From NCBI RefSeq assembly GCF_017084525.1, contig NZ_CP070950.1:806001-870000 (forward strand): 64,000 nt of DNA, written 5' to 3'. A program made the translations under genes and the position numbers. Below the pieces are notes generated by a model. That model searched no databases. It had not been told where the DNA came from and saw nothing but the letters and a program-made list of their open reading frames with translations. Shown here piece after piece: positions 25,262 to 33,147 of the stretch (within the stretch, counting starts at the first letter, position 1; each line of letters opens with the position of its first letter). This stretch comes from Conexibacter sp. SYSU D00693. GTDB lineage: Bacteria; Actinomycetota; Thermoleophilia; Solirubrobacterales; Solirubrobacteraceae.

Positions 25262-26064
25262 CCAGCACCCAGGAGGTGGGCGCGCACCAGCGCGTCCACC
25301 TCCTCGGGGCGCTCGACCCAGAACATGTGGCCGGCGCCCTCGAGGACCTCGAGCTGCGCGCCCGGGATGCGCGAGGCGATGAGCCGGCCGTTGGCGACGG
25401 GCAGCATCCGGTCCTCGTCGCCGTGGACCACGAGCGTCGGCGCGGTGATCCGCTCCAGGCGCGCGCTCGTGTCGTGGCTCTGGATGGCCTGGGCCTGGAG
25501 CATGATCACCGGCGTCGCCGTCGGCTTCATGAGCGCGACGCGGCGGAACTCGTCGAAGTGCGCGGCGTCGGACGCGTAGGCGTCGGAGACGTTGGCCCAG
25601 AAGAACGCGTCCATCGCCTTGTCGCGGTCGCCGCTCATCATCCCCTCGGCCAGGCGCTGCCAGACGACCTCCTCGGTCAGCGCGCTGCCCTCGCCGCCGC
25701 TGTAGGTGCATCCCAGCACCAGGCGATCGACCCGGCCGGCGTGCTCGAGCGCGAGCTCCTGGGCGACCATCCCGCCCATCGAGATGCCCAGGACGTGGGC
25801 GCGGTCGAGGCCGACGGCGTCGAGCACGCGCGCCGCGTCGTCGGCGAGGTCGCGGATCGTGAACGGGTCCGTGACGCGCTCCGACCAGCCGGCGCCGCGG
25901 TGGTCGAAGGCGACGACGTCGAAGTGCTCCTGCAGCAGCTGGAGGAACGGCTCGGTCCAGTGCAGGACGTTGCCGCTCATCCCCATGACGAGCAGCAGCG
26001 GCGGGCCGGACCCCCGGCGCACGACGTTGAGCCGGCGACCGGCTTGCACCTCGACGAGCGGCAT
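25258..26064 (-). CDS. Alpha/beta hydrolase
   Basis: 268 residues with a canonical hydrolase core: PPLLLVMGMSGNVLHW, DHRGAGWSERV, the nucleophile elbow VLGISMGGMVAQEL (Ser about 96), the acid region VVHGDEDRMLPV, and the catalytic His in GAGHMFWVERPEEV (about 246). It resembles 3-oxoadipate enol-lactonase and related esterases, but the substrate is not determinable. TAGCGT lies 9 nt before the ATG. It is 12 bp downstream of the GAF regulator gene on the same strand, so it may join the aldehyde metabolism group. Confidence 0.9.
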   Translation of the reverse strand: MPLVEVQAGRRLNVVRRGSGPPLLLVMGMSGNVLHWTEPFLQLLQEHFDVVAFDHRGAGWSERVTDPFTIRDLADDAARVLDAVGLDRAHVLGISMGGMVAQELALEHAGRVDRLVLGCTYSGGEGSALTEEVVWQRLAEGMMSGDRDKAMDAFFWANVSDAYASDAAHFDEFRRVALMKPTATPVIMLQAQAIQSHDTSARLERITAPTLVVHGDEDRMLPVANGRLIASRIPGAQLEVLEGAGHMFWVERPEEVDALVRAHLLGAG

Positions 26065-26076
26065 CGCCGCGGGACG

Positions 26077-27342
26077 CTACCCGGCGTGCAGGCGCGCGAG
26101 CCGGGCGAGCTGCGCGCGGGCGGCGGCGCCCGCGGGGTCGTCGGCCGGCACGAGGGCCGCGAGCTCGCGCGCGGCCGGCTCGTCGTCGTGGCCAGGGGCC
26201 GAGACGCACCAGCGGGCCAGCAGCGACGGGTCGCCCGACCGGCGCACCGCGGCCCGCACGAGGCCGTCGAGCCGGCCGCGCAGCTCCTCGACCAGCGGCA
26301 CCTCCGAGGCGGGCAGCAGGACGTCGCGGTAGGCGCCGAGCGCCTCGGCCAGCCGGCCGGCGCCGACGAGCCGCTCGACGTGCAGGACGTCGGCGTCGAC
26401 GCCCTCGAGGCGGTAGGGCCGCGCGCCCAACGCCGGCCCGAGCAGGCGCCGCAGCCGGCTGAGCTCCGCCCGCACCGTCACCGGCTTGCCCTCCTCCCCG
26501 TAGAGCTCGAGCGTCAGCCCCTCGGCCGTCATCCCCTCGGGACGGGCCAGCAGGAGCGCGAGCAGCTCGCCGTGGCGCTGGGACAGCGCGACCTCGCGGC
26601 CGCCGACGAAGGCGCGCGGCCGGCGGGTCAGCAGCTCGAGCTCCAGCTGCTGGGACACCACGGCGATCGGCCCCTGCCGGCGCAGCTCGGCCTCCGCCAT
26701 CCCCGCCGCGGCGGTGACGAGCGCGAGCGTGTGCGGGTGGGCGGTGCGCAGATCGCCCGTGAGGTCGACGACGCCGAGCACCCGGCCCGTCAGCGGGTCG
26801 TGGATCGGGGCCCCCGAGCACTGCCACTGGTGCACGCGCCGGGCGAAGTGCTCCGCGGAGAAGATCTGGACCGGGTGGTCCTCGGCCAGCGCCGTGCCCA
26901 GCGCGTTGGTGCCGGCGCCGCGCTCGCTCCAGTCCGCGCCCGCCACGAAGTGCATGTCCTCCGTCGCGCTGAGCACGTGCTGGTGGCCCTCGATCCACAG
27001 CAGGACGCCGTCGGCGTCGCTGATGGCCAGGACGTGCCCGGAGGCGGCCGTCGCGTCGCTCAGGACCGAGCGCAGCACCGGCAGGACCCCGAACAGCGGG
27101 TGGGCGCGCCAGCGCTCGCCCGTCTCGTCCTCGTCGAAGCGCACCGGGGCCAGGTGGCCCTCGGGGTCGATGCCGGCGCGGCCGGAGCGCTCCCAGGACT
27201 GGGCGACGACGCGCCGCACGTCGTCGGGCGCCCGGCCGGCGGCGACCGCGGCCTCGTGGGCGCGGCGCAGCGCGCGCGCCTGGGCCACCCGGTCCGACGC
27301 CGGGTCGACGGCCACCCACGGGTTGGGCAGAGGGGCTGCCAT
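26077..27342 (-). CDS. GAF-domain transcriptional regulator (AcoR-like N-terminus, no sigma-54 AAA domain)
   Basis: 421 residues. The N-terminal region WVAVDPASDRVAQARAL, with RVVAQSWERSGRAGIDP, is typical of AcoR-type regulators. The GAF sensor region follows (GVLLWIEGHQHVL, GADWSERGAGTNALGTAL, CSGAPIHDPLTGRVLGVVDLTG). The sigma-54 AAA+ domain found in Proteobacteria is absent. Instead residues about 245-330 look like a winged-helix region (VALSQRHGELLALLLARPEGMTAE; VRAELSRLRRLLG). It is divergent from an aldehyde dehydrogenase gene, the usual target of such actinobacterial regulators. A 9-bp inverted repeat abuts its start codon, which suggests autoregulation. Confidence 0.82.
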   Translation of the reverse strand: MAAPLPNPWVAVDPASDRVAQARALRRAHEAAVAAGRAPDDVRRVVAQSWERSGRAGIDPEGHLAPVRFDEDETGERWRAHPLFGVLPVLRSVLSDATAASGHVLAISDADGVLLWIEGHQHVLSATEDMHFVAGADWSERGAGTNALGTALAEDHPVQIFSAEHFARRVHQWQCSGAPIHDPLTGRVLGVVDLTGDLRTAHPHTLALVTAAAGMAEAELRRQGPIAVVSQQLELELLTRRPRAFVGGREVALSQRHGELLALLLARPEGMTAEGLTLELYGEEGKPVTVRAELSRLRRLLGPALGARPYRLEGVDADVLHVERLVGAGRLAEALGAYRDVLLPASEVPLVEELRGRLDGLVRAAVRRSGDPSLLARWCVSAPGHDDEPAARELAALVPADDPAGAAARAQLARLARLHAG

Positions 27343-27378
27343 CTGACGCGGTGTCGACGGTACTGCGCGCCGCGTCAG
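27343..27378. promoter_or_regulatory. Inverted repeat abutting the GAF regulator start
   Basis: CTGACGCGG (27343-27351) and CCGCGTCAG (27370-27378) are perfect 9-bp arms separated by 18 nt. The left arm touches the regulator's start codon. This is a candidate operator for autoregulation. Confidence 0.5.
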
Positions 27379-27405
27379 CGTGCCATCCGTAGTTCGTCCC
27401 TCTCC

Positions 27406-27420
27406 TGCAACGTCGTTGCA
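27406..27420. promoter_or_regulatory. Palindrome upstream of the aldehyde dehydrogenase gene
   Basis: TGCAACG-T-CGTTGCA, a perfect 7-bp inverted repeat with one central base, lies 55 bp before the aldehyde dehydrogenase start. It is a candidate binding site for the divergent GAF regulator or another activator. Confidence 0.5.
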
Positions 27421-27475
27421 ACCCTGCGGCGCGCACCATCGGCCTCCGAACCCCCGAGGAGAAGGAGCACCCAGC

Positions 27476-28972
27476 ATGGCCATCGCCGTCCCCGGTCCCC
27501 ACCAGACGTCCTTCGAGCGCGGAAGCAGCCGGCAGCTGCTCATCGACGGGCAGTGGCGCGACGCCGCCTCCGGGAAGTCCTTCGAGACGCTCGACCCCGC
27601 CACGGGCGAGGTGCTCGCCCGGGTCGCCGAGGGCGCCGCGCAGGACATCGACCTCGCCGTCCAGGCCGCCCGCCGCGCCCTCGAGGACGGGCCGTGGAGC
27701 CGCATGACCCCGTCCGAGCGGGGCCGCGTCATCCACCGCGTCGGCGACCTCGTCATGGAGCACGCCGACGAGCTCGCCGAGCTCGAGAGCCTCGACAACG
27801 GCAAGCCCAAGGCCGTCGCGCTGGCCGCCGACGTCCCGCTCGCCGCCGACCTCTTCTGGTACATGGCCGGCTGGGCGACGAAGCTCAAGGGCGGCACCGT
27901 CACGCCGTCGGTCCCGTACCTGCCGGGCGCCGAGTTCCACGCGTACACCCTCAAGGAGCCGGTCGGCGTGGTCGGCCAGGTCATCCCGTGGAACTTCCCG
28001 CTGCTCATGGCGGCGTGGAAGCTCGGCCCCGCGCTGGCGACGGGCTGCACGGTCGTCCTCAAGCCTGCCGAGCAGACGCCGCTGTCGGCGCTGCGCCTGG
28101 GTGAGCTGCTGCTGGAGGCCGGCGTGCCCGGGGGCGTCGTGAACGTCGTCCCGGGCTTCGGCGAGACCGCCGGCGCCGCGCTCGCCGCCCACCCGGACGT
28201 CGACAAGATCGCCTTCACGGGCTCGACCGAGGTCGGCAAGCTCATCGTCAACGCCGCCTCGGGCAACCTCAAGCGCGTCTCGCTCGAGCTGGGCGGCAAG
28301 TCCCCGAACATCATCTTCGAGGACGCCGACGTCGAGGCCGCGATCGCGGGCGCCGCCCAGGGGATCTTCTTCAACCAGGGCGAGGTGTGCTCGGCCGGCA
28401 GCCGGCTCTACGTCCACCAGGAGCACTTCGACCAGGTCGTCGAGGGCGTCTCCGCGGCGGCCAAGGCGATCAAGGTCGGCCACGGCCTCGACCCCGAGAC
28501 CGAGATGGGCCCGCTGGTCTCCCAGGAGCAGTTCGACCGCGTGACGGGCTACCTGGGCATCGGCGAGTCCGAGGGCAGCCGCGCCGTCGCCGGCGGGCGC
28601 GCCATCGACGGGCCGGGCTACTTCGTGGAGCCGACGGTCATCGTCGACGCCCAGCCCGACCACCGGATCATCCGCGAGGAGGTCTTCGGGCCCGTGATCG
28701 CGGCGATGCCGTTCAGCGACGTCGACGACCTGGCCCGCCAGGCCAACGACTCGCACTACGGCCTGGCCGCCGGCGTGTGGACCAGCGACGTCTCCAAGGC
28801 GCACAAGCTCGCCAAGCGCATCAAGGCGGGCACGGTGCACGTCAACACCTACCACGTGTTCTCCGCCGAGCTGCCCTTCGGCGGCTACAAGCAGAGCGGC
28901 TGGGGGCGCGAGATGGGCGAGGAGGTCCTCAGCAACTACCTCGAGACCAAGTCGGTGATCGTCGGGCTCTAG
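27476..28972 (+). CDS. NAD(P)-dependent aldehyde dehydrogenase
   Basis: 498 residues, the normal length for the family. It oxidises an aldehyde to its acid in the cytosol. Cofactor and catalytic motifs are intact: GQVIPWNFPLLMAAWKLGPA, FTGSTEVGKLI, the general base in SLELGGKSPNI (Glu about 271) and the nucleophile in FFNQGEVCSAGSRL (Cys about 305). The C-terminal PFGGYKQSGWGREMG is also typical. ATG 27476 follows a GAGGAGAAGGAG ribosome-binding tract. It is divergent from a GAF regulator, which fits acetaldehyde/acetoin-type regulation. Confidence 0.95.
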   Translation: MAIAVPGPHQTSFERGSSRQLLIDGQWRDAASGKSFETLDPATGEVLARVAEGAAQDIDLAVQAARRALEDGPWSRMTPSERGRVIHRVGDLVMEHADELAELESLDNGKPKAVALAADVPLAADLFWYMAGWATKLKGGTVTPSVPYLPGAEFHAYTLKEPVGVVGQVIPWNFPLLMAAWKLGPALATGCTVVLKPAEQTPLSALRLGELLLEAGVPGGVVNVVPGFGETAGAALAAHPDVDKIAFTGSTEVGKLIVNAASGNLKRVSLELGGKSPNIIFEDADVEAAIAGAAQGIFFNQGEVCSAGSRLYVHQEHFDQVVEGVSAAAKAIKVGHGLDPETEMGPLVSQEQFDRVTGYLGIGESEGSRAVAGGRAIDGPGYFVEPTVIVDAQPDHRIIREEVFGPVIAAMPFSDVDDLARQANDSHYGLAAGVWTSDVSKAHKLAKRIKAGTVHVNTYHVFSAELPFGGYKQSGWGREMGEEVLSNYLETKSVIVGL

Positions 28973-28984
28973 CCCGCCGCTCCC

Positions 28985-30052
28985 TCACACCGGCAGCACG
29001 AGCTGGCCCGCGTCGTCGCGCCGCGTGTCCTCCGGGCGCGCGAACGAGGCGACGCGGACCCCCAGCAGCCGGACCGGCGCCGGCGGCGCGTACTCGCGCA
29101 GGAGCTCGACGGCGATCGACGCCACGAGCTCCGGGTCGGCCGTCGGCTCCCCGATCGTGCGGGCGCGCGTGATCGTCGTGAAGTCCGCGAGGCGGACCTT
29201 GATGGCGATCGTGCGCCCCGTGCGGTCGTGCTTGGCCAGGCCCGCGCAGAGCTCGGCGGCCAGGCGTCGCAGGACCTCCTCCTGCTTGGCGTGGTCGGCG
29301 ATGTCCACGTCGAACGTCGTCTCCTTGGACTCGCTGACCGCCTCGCGGTGCGAGGTCACGGCCCCGTGGTCCTCGAAGCGCGCACGCGAGACCAGCCAGG
29401 GCCCCATGCGGTCGCCGAAGCGCTGGGCCAGGCGCTGCGGGTCGCATGCCGCGAGCTGGCCGAGCGTCGTGATGCCGAGCGCCTCGAGCTTCTCCGCGGT
29501 CTTCGCGCCGATGCCGGGGACGAGCTTGGGCGGGCGGTCGGCGAAGCGCGCGCACGCCTGCTCACGGGACAGCACGACGAAGCCGGCGGGCTTCTCGGCG
29601 TCGGAGGCGACCTTCGCCACGAGCTTGTTGGGGCCCATGCCGACCGACGCGCTCATCCCCGTCTGCTCGCGGATCTGCGTGACGAGGCGGCGCATGGCGG
29701 CCTTCGGGGCGACGAGGCCGGTCAGGTCGAGGTAGGCCTCGTCGAGGCCGACGACCTCGACGTGGTCGACGGTCGCGCGCACGAGCGCCATGACCTTCGC
29801 CGAGACCTCGCGGTAGGCCGTGAAGTCCGGCGCCACGAGCACGGCCTGCGGGCACAGCCGGCGAGCCTTGGCGGTCGGCATCGCGGAGCCGACGCCGAAC
29901 TTGCGCGCCTCGTAGGACGCGGTGGTGACGACCGCCCGGGGGCCCGAGCCCGACACGATGACGGGCAGGCCGCGCAGCTCGGGGCGTCGCTGGAGCTCGA
30001 CGGTCGCGTAGAACGCGTCGAGGTCGAGGTGGGCGACGCACCGCTGGTCCAC
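28985..30052 (-). CDS. dinB: DNA polymerase IV (Y-family translesion polymerase)
   Basis: 355 residues. Catalytic acidic motifs are HLDLDAFYATVEL (N-terminal Asp) and VVGLDEAYLDLTG. The little-finger linker has GIGAKTAEKLEALGI (helix-hairpin-helix). It copies past damaged bases and causes mutations under SOS. GTG 30052 (giving MDQRCVAHLDLDAF) is preferred to GTG 30064: TACCGT (30068-30063 on this strand) lies 10 nt before it and would otherwise overlap the start. A LexA-type box at 30085-30096 covers the -35 region. Confidence 0.9.
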   Translation of the reverse strand: MDQRCVAHLDLDAFYATVELQRRPELRGLPVIVSGSGPRAVVTTASYEARKFGVGSAMPTAKARRLCPQAVLVAPDFTAYREVSAKVMALVRATVDHVEVVGLDEAYLDLTGLVAPKAAMRRLVTQIREQTGMSASVGMGPNKLVAKVASDAEKPAGFVVLSREQACARFADRPPKLVPGIGAKTAEKLEALGITTLGQLAACDPQRLAQRFGDRMGPWLVSRARFEDHGAVTSHREAVSESKETTFDVDIADHAKQEEVLRRLAAELCAGLAKHDRTGRTIAIKVRLADFTTITRARTIGEPTADPELVASIAVELLREYAPPAPVRLLGVRVASFARPEDTRRDDAGQLVLPV

Positions 30053-30084
30053 GCCGCAGCACACGGTAGACGCTGCGCGGGACG

Positions 30085-30096
30085 GAACACGCGTTC
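30085..30096. promoter_or_regulatory. LexA-type SOS box upstream of dinB
   Basis: GAAC-ACGC-GTTC matches the core of the actinobacterial LexA site (CGAAC-N4-GTTCG). Wider arms GGGAC (30079-30083) and GTCCC (30099-30103) extend the symmetry. It sits about 33 bp before the dinB start, over the predicted -35 region. SOS repression is the natural reading. Confidence 0.7.
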
Positions 30097-30122
30097 GTGT
30101 CCCGCCCCACGCAGGTCGCGGG

Positions 30123-30845
30123 CTACCTGGTGCTGAGGACCATCCCGGTCGAGCCGAAGCCCAGGCGCTGCTTCGTCGCCGCGGTCAGGTCGAACTCGCG
30201 ACCGCCGACGTACGGGCCGCGGTCGATGACCGACGCGCGGACCGTGCGCCCGCGGTAGCGCAGGCGCAGCTTCGTGCCGCACGGCAGCGTCTTGTGCGCG
30301 ACGCCGATCGTGCCCGGCGTCAGCGTGCCACCGCAGCCCAGCGCGCCGCCGTAGAGGCCGGGGCCGTACCACGACGCCATCGCCCGGCGGTAGGCGTAGA
30401 CGCGGCCCACGGTGCGCTTCGCGGCGCGGGCGTCCTTCGTCCCCGCGAAGGTCACGCGCAGGGTGCGCGCGCCGGGGCGCGAGGCCTTCCAGGTCAGGCG
30501 GTAGGCGCCGCCCTTGCGGGTGCGGGCCTTGTCGACGGTGGTCCAGCCGGAGCCGGTGCGCACCTGCAGGCCGACGGCGTTGCCGGCCTTCGCGGGCGCC
30601 AGGCGGCCCTTGACGACGACGGCGCGGCCGGTCGTCACGTGGCGGCGCACGGAGCGCACGGCGAAGGACGCCGAGGCCTTCGTGGCGGTCGGGCCCTGCG
30701 CGGCCTGGGCGGCCGGCGCGGGGGTGGTCGGGCTGGGGTCCTGCGAGCGGGCCGTGGTCGGGGCCACGACGCCGAGGGTGGTCACGGTCACGAGCGCGCC
30801 GAGGCCGGCATGGCCGGCACGGGCGCGCAGGGGCTGCGGCCTCAC
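30123..30845 (-). CDS. rlpA: RlpA-like cell-wall protein (double-psi beta-barrel)
   Basis: 240 residues. An N-terminal signal region (to about residue 33) is followed by an Ala/Pro/Thr-rich linker. A beta-rich segment comes next (ASFAVRSVRRHVTTGRAVVV). The RlpA-type double-psi barrel spans about 155-240: MASWYGPGLYGG, GVAHKTLPCGTKLRL and VIDRGPYVGGREFDLT. RlpA proteins act on peptidoglycan; the catalytic Asp context DRGPY is present. GTG 30845 follows AGGAGG by 8 nt. A c-di-AMP riboswitch and a CRP-type site lie upstream, as for cell-wall hydrolases such as rpfA in other actinobacteria. Confidence 0.88.
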   Translation of the reverse strand: MRPQPLRARAGHAGLGALVTVTTLGVVAPTTARSQDPSPTTPAPAAQAAQGPTATKASASFAVRSVRRHVTTGRAVVVKGRLAPAKAGNAVGLQVRTGSGWTTVDKARTRKGGAYRLTWKASRPGARTLRVTFAGTKDARAAKRTVGRVYAYRRAMASWYGPGLYGGALGCGGTLTPGTIGVAHKTLPCGTKLRLRYRGRTVRASVIDRGPYVGGREFDLTAATKQRLGFGSTGMVLSTR

Positions 30846-30866
30846 GGGTACGTCCTCCTGCTGTCG

Positions 30867-31049
30867 ACCGCCTACGGGGTTAGCTGTCGGGCTCGCAGAC
30901 GACCGGGTGCGCTCCTGGCGCTCCTCGGTGGCCCGCTACAGCCGCGGTGATGCGGCCGATTCGCCCCAGCGGCACGCCTGGGATCTGACCGGCGTGCCGC
31001 AAGTGGGTCCCCCGCTCGGCCCCGCAGTGGGCGAGGCTGACTCGGCGGT
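30867..31049 (-). ncRNA. ydaO/c-di-AMP riboswitch upstream of rlpA
   Basis: On the minus strand the leader opens with ACCGCC (31049-31044) and closes with GGCGGT (30872-30867), a perfect P1 stem. Between them are conserved ydaO blocks: GGGGGACCCA, then GGGGCGAATC, and near the 3' end CCCGACAGCTAACCCCGTAG. These are the hallmarks of the actinobacterial c-di-AMP riboswitch found upstream of rpf and related cell-wall genes. The ribosome-binding site follows about 13 nt after the P1 stem. High c-di-AMP would be expected to lower rlpA expression. Confidence 0.88.
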
Positions 31050-31069
31050 GCTACGAACTTGGGTTCGGC

Positions 31070-31111
31070 ACGCTACCCGCCGGACTTGACGTCTCTGTGA
31101 CCGCCGTCACA
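31070..31111 (-). promoter_or_regulatory. Probable rlpA promoter with CRP-type site
   Basis: TGTGA-ccgccg-TCACA (31096-31111) is a perfect CRP/FNR-family half-site pair, inside CTGTGAC-N4-GTCACAG. On the minus strand TAGCGT (31075-31070) could be the -10 box. With transcription starting near 31063 the CRP centre would fall at about -40, the class II activator position. The remaining spacer to 31215 shows nothing else distinct. Confidence 0.55.
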
Positions 31112-31215
31112 GGACCCGGCCCTGCAGGTCGTTGTGCAACGCAACTGCGTCGCTGGTTGCAGGTGGCAGAGCGTCAGCGCGCCACCTTGCGGCGCTTAGG
31201 CGCCGAACGACCCGT

Positions 31216-32346
31216 CTAGGCCGGCACGCCGGGCGTCCCCGCCACGGTCAGCGCGCCCATCGCGGCGGTCACGGCGTCCATCGCTCCGCGGGTCTCGAGG
31301 AGCTCCTGCGCACGCGCGACGAGCGCTTCGACCGCCTCCAGGTGGGCCGCGTGCGGGGCCTCGCCGTCGACCCGCTGGCAGGCCAGGCGCGCCAGCGCGT
31401 AGGCCTCGGTCGGGTCGCCGCCCCGGAAGGTGCCCTGGACCGCCGCCGTCAGGTAGGCGGCGGCGCGCTCGAAGCTCAGCACGCGCGGGCCGAGACCTTC
31501 GGGGCCGAGCGCCGGGCCGAGGTCGACGAGGTCCTCGCCCATGAGCGCCCGGCGCGCCTGCGGTCCCGCCGCCTCGCGCGCCTGCTCGGGCGTCCACCCC
31601 GCCTGGCGCACGCCGCGCAGGAAGATCGTCGACGCGAGCTTCGGCGGGCCGTAGGGCATGTCGCTGGCGTAGAGGATCCGCCCGGGCGGCACCGTCGTGA
31701 ACAGCATCAGCATGTCGGCCGGCTGCCACCACGAGGTGTCGAACAGGAGGTTGGGGAGCGCCGCGGCGGCGTCGGCGAGGAGCCCGAGGTCGCTGATCCC
31801 TGCGTGCGCGAGGATGATCCGCGCGTCCGGGTGGTCGGCGGCCAGCCGGGCGGCGTGGGCGCCGAGCTCCGGGATGCCGCGGCCCGCATGGACGAGGACG
31901 ACGCCGCGGCGCTCGGCCACCTGCGCCACCAGCCCCTCGATCGCCGGGTGGTCCATGGCGAAGCTGTCGCTGCGCGGGTGGAGCTTGAGCCCGCGCGCGC
32001 CGGCGTCCAGGCAGCGTGCGACCTCGGCGCCGGGGTCCTCCTGGTGGGGCGAGACGCGGCAGAGCCAGCTCAGCCGGTCCGGCCAGCGCGCGGCGGCGTC
32101 GCGGACCGTCGCGTTGGCCTGCGCGTACCCGTCGGGCTCGTGCATCGGGAAGACGCACGCGGCCTGCTGGCCGGCGAGGTCGAGCGCCTCGACGAGCTCC
32201 TCGGGGTCGGCCTCGAGCCCGTCCGGGTCGTGGTGGCCGATGTGCGTGTGGACGTCGAGCCACTGCGCATCCGCGCCGAGCCAGGCCACCCCGGCGGCGT
32301 GGAGCGCTGCGACGTCGTCCTCCTGCTCGAGCGCGCGGACCGGCAT
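31216..32346 (-). CDS. Amidohydrolase (amidohydrolase-2 family)
   Basis: 376 residues of metal-dependent TIM-barrel hydrolase. Metal-site motifs are LDVHTHIGHHDPDG near the N-terminus, GLKLHPRSDSFAM, VVLVHAGRG, ILAHAGISDLG and LYASDMPYGPP. Members hydrolyse or decarboxylate cyclic and aromatic substrates; the substrate here is unknown. The C-terminal 100 residues form a helical extension. TAGGCT lies 9 nt before the ATG. It is not clearly in an operon; the ECF sigma factor gene lies 34 bp upstream on the same strand. Confidence 0.85.
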   Translation of the reverse strand: MPVRALEQEDDVAALHAAGVAWLGADAQWLDVHTHIGHHDPDGLEADPEELVEALDLAGQQAACVFPMHEPDGYAQANATVRDAAARWPDRLSWLCRVSPHQEDPGAEVARCLDAGARGLKLHPRSDSFAMDHPAIEGLVAQVAERRGVVLVHAGRGIPELGAHAARLAADHPDARIILAHAGISDLGLLADAAAALPNLLFDTSWWQPADMLMLFTTVPPGRILYASDMPYGPPKLASTIFLRGVRQAGWTPEQAREAAGPQARRALMGEDLVDLGPALGPEGLGPRVLSFERAAAYLTAAVQGTFRGGDPTEAYALARLACQRVDGEAPHAAHLEAVEALVARAQELLETRGAMDAVTAAMGALTVAGTPGVPA

Positions 32347-32380
32347 CGCGCGCAGAGCCTACGCGCCGGACTCCGGTGCC

Positions 32381-32947
32381 CTATGCGGCGGCGAGCGCGG
32401 GCGCCGGCGTCTCGGCCGCGGCGGGCATGTCGAGCGCGACCTCGTCGCGGAGCTTGGCGAGCCCGAGCCGGATGCGGCTCTTCGCCGTGCCGAGCGGCAC
32501 ACCGGCCTTGCGCGCGATCTCGTCCGCGGTCATCCCGCCCCAGTACGCGAGCACGACGGCCTCGCGCTGGGACTGCGGCAGCGCGCGCAGGGCCGCCCGG
32601 ATCGCCTTGCGGTCGTCCTCGCGCTCCACGAGCGTGCCGGGCCGGTCGTCGGTCGTGCGCTCCTCCTGGGCGACCACGACCTTGAGCCGGTCGCCCGCCC
32701 GCCCGGCGGCCTGCCCCTCCCGCCACAGGTCCAGCGCGCGGCTGCGGGCCATGAGCCGCAGGTAGCTCCCCAGCTCCCCGCGCCGCGCGTCGAACTTCTG
32801 CGGCGCGCGCCAGACCTTGAGGAACACGTCCTGCGTGACGTCCTGCGCCTGCGCGGCGTTGCCGAGGATCCGGAACGCCGCGGCATAGACACCGCGCCCG
32901 TGCTCGTCGTAGGCGCGGCTGAACTGCTGGGGGTCGCTGAGGTCCAT
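32381..32947 (-). CDS. ECF-family RNA polymerase sigma factor
   Basis: 188 residues with region 2 (FSRAYDEHGRGVYAAAFRIL, then AQDVTQDVFLKVWRAP) and region 4 (ALRALPQSQREAVVLAYWGGMTADEIA, then VPLGTAKSRIRLGLAKLR). There is no region 3, as expected for an ECF sigma factor; it resembles the SigK-like group. No adjacent anti-sigma gene is visible, although an anti-sigma-like membrane protein is encoded at 37125-38123. A GGAG precedes the ATG. Its upstream spacer holds a hairpin with a DnaA-box-like loop and repeat copy B. Confidence 0.9.
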   Translation of the reverse strand: MDLSDPQQFSRAYDEHGRGVYAAAFRILGNAAQAQDVTQDVFLKVWRAPQKFDARRGELGSYLRLMARSRALDLWREGQAAGRAGDRLKVVVAQEERTTDDRPGTLVEREDDRKAIRAALRALPQSQREAVVLAYWGGMTADEIARKAGVPLGTAKSRIRLGLAKLRDEVALDMPAAAETPAPALAAA

Positions 32948-33035
32948 GGCTGCGGGCTCCGTTGGGGGGAAGAGGTGAGCGCCTTCTCGGCGGGTCGACC
33001 AGCGTCTACCCGCCGCGACGGCACGTTACACACGT

Positions 33036-33064
33036 TGTTGAAGGTTGTCCACAGACCTTCAACA
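33036..33064. promoter_or_regulatory. Hairpin containing a DnaA-box-like sequence
   Basis: TGTTGAAGGT (33036-33045) and ACCTTCAACA (33055-33064) are perfect 10-bp arms. TTGTCCACA (33045-33053), the high-GC form of the DnaA box, starts at the last base of the left arm and runs through the loop. It lies about 90 bp before the ECF sigma start. A lone box is not an origin, but regulation by DnaA is possible. Confidence 0.5.
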
Positions 33065-33104
33065 GCTTCGCTCCACCCCGGACCGTGCGCGCGGCCCCCA
33101 CCGC

Positions 33105-33147
33105 GACCCTGTCATCTCCGGCGCGGGACGCCGGAGATGACAGGGTC
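33105..33147. repeat. Dispersed palindromic repeat, copy B (perfect)
   Basis: A perfect 19-bp inverted repeat: GACCCTGTCATCTCCGGCG (33105-33123) and its complement (33129-33147) around a 5-nt CGGGA loop. The outward flank extends the element to ACCGCGACCCTG (33100-33111). It overlaps the stop codon of the DUF559 gene. It is inverted relative to copy C. Confidence 0.8.

Noticed and set aside
33036-33064. A replication origin
   Set aside because: Only one DnaA-like box is present, and there is no dnaA/dnaN neighbourhood or AT-rich region.
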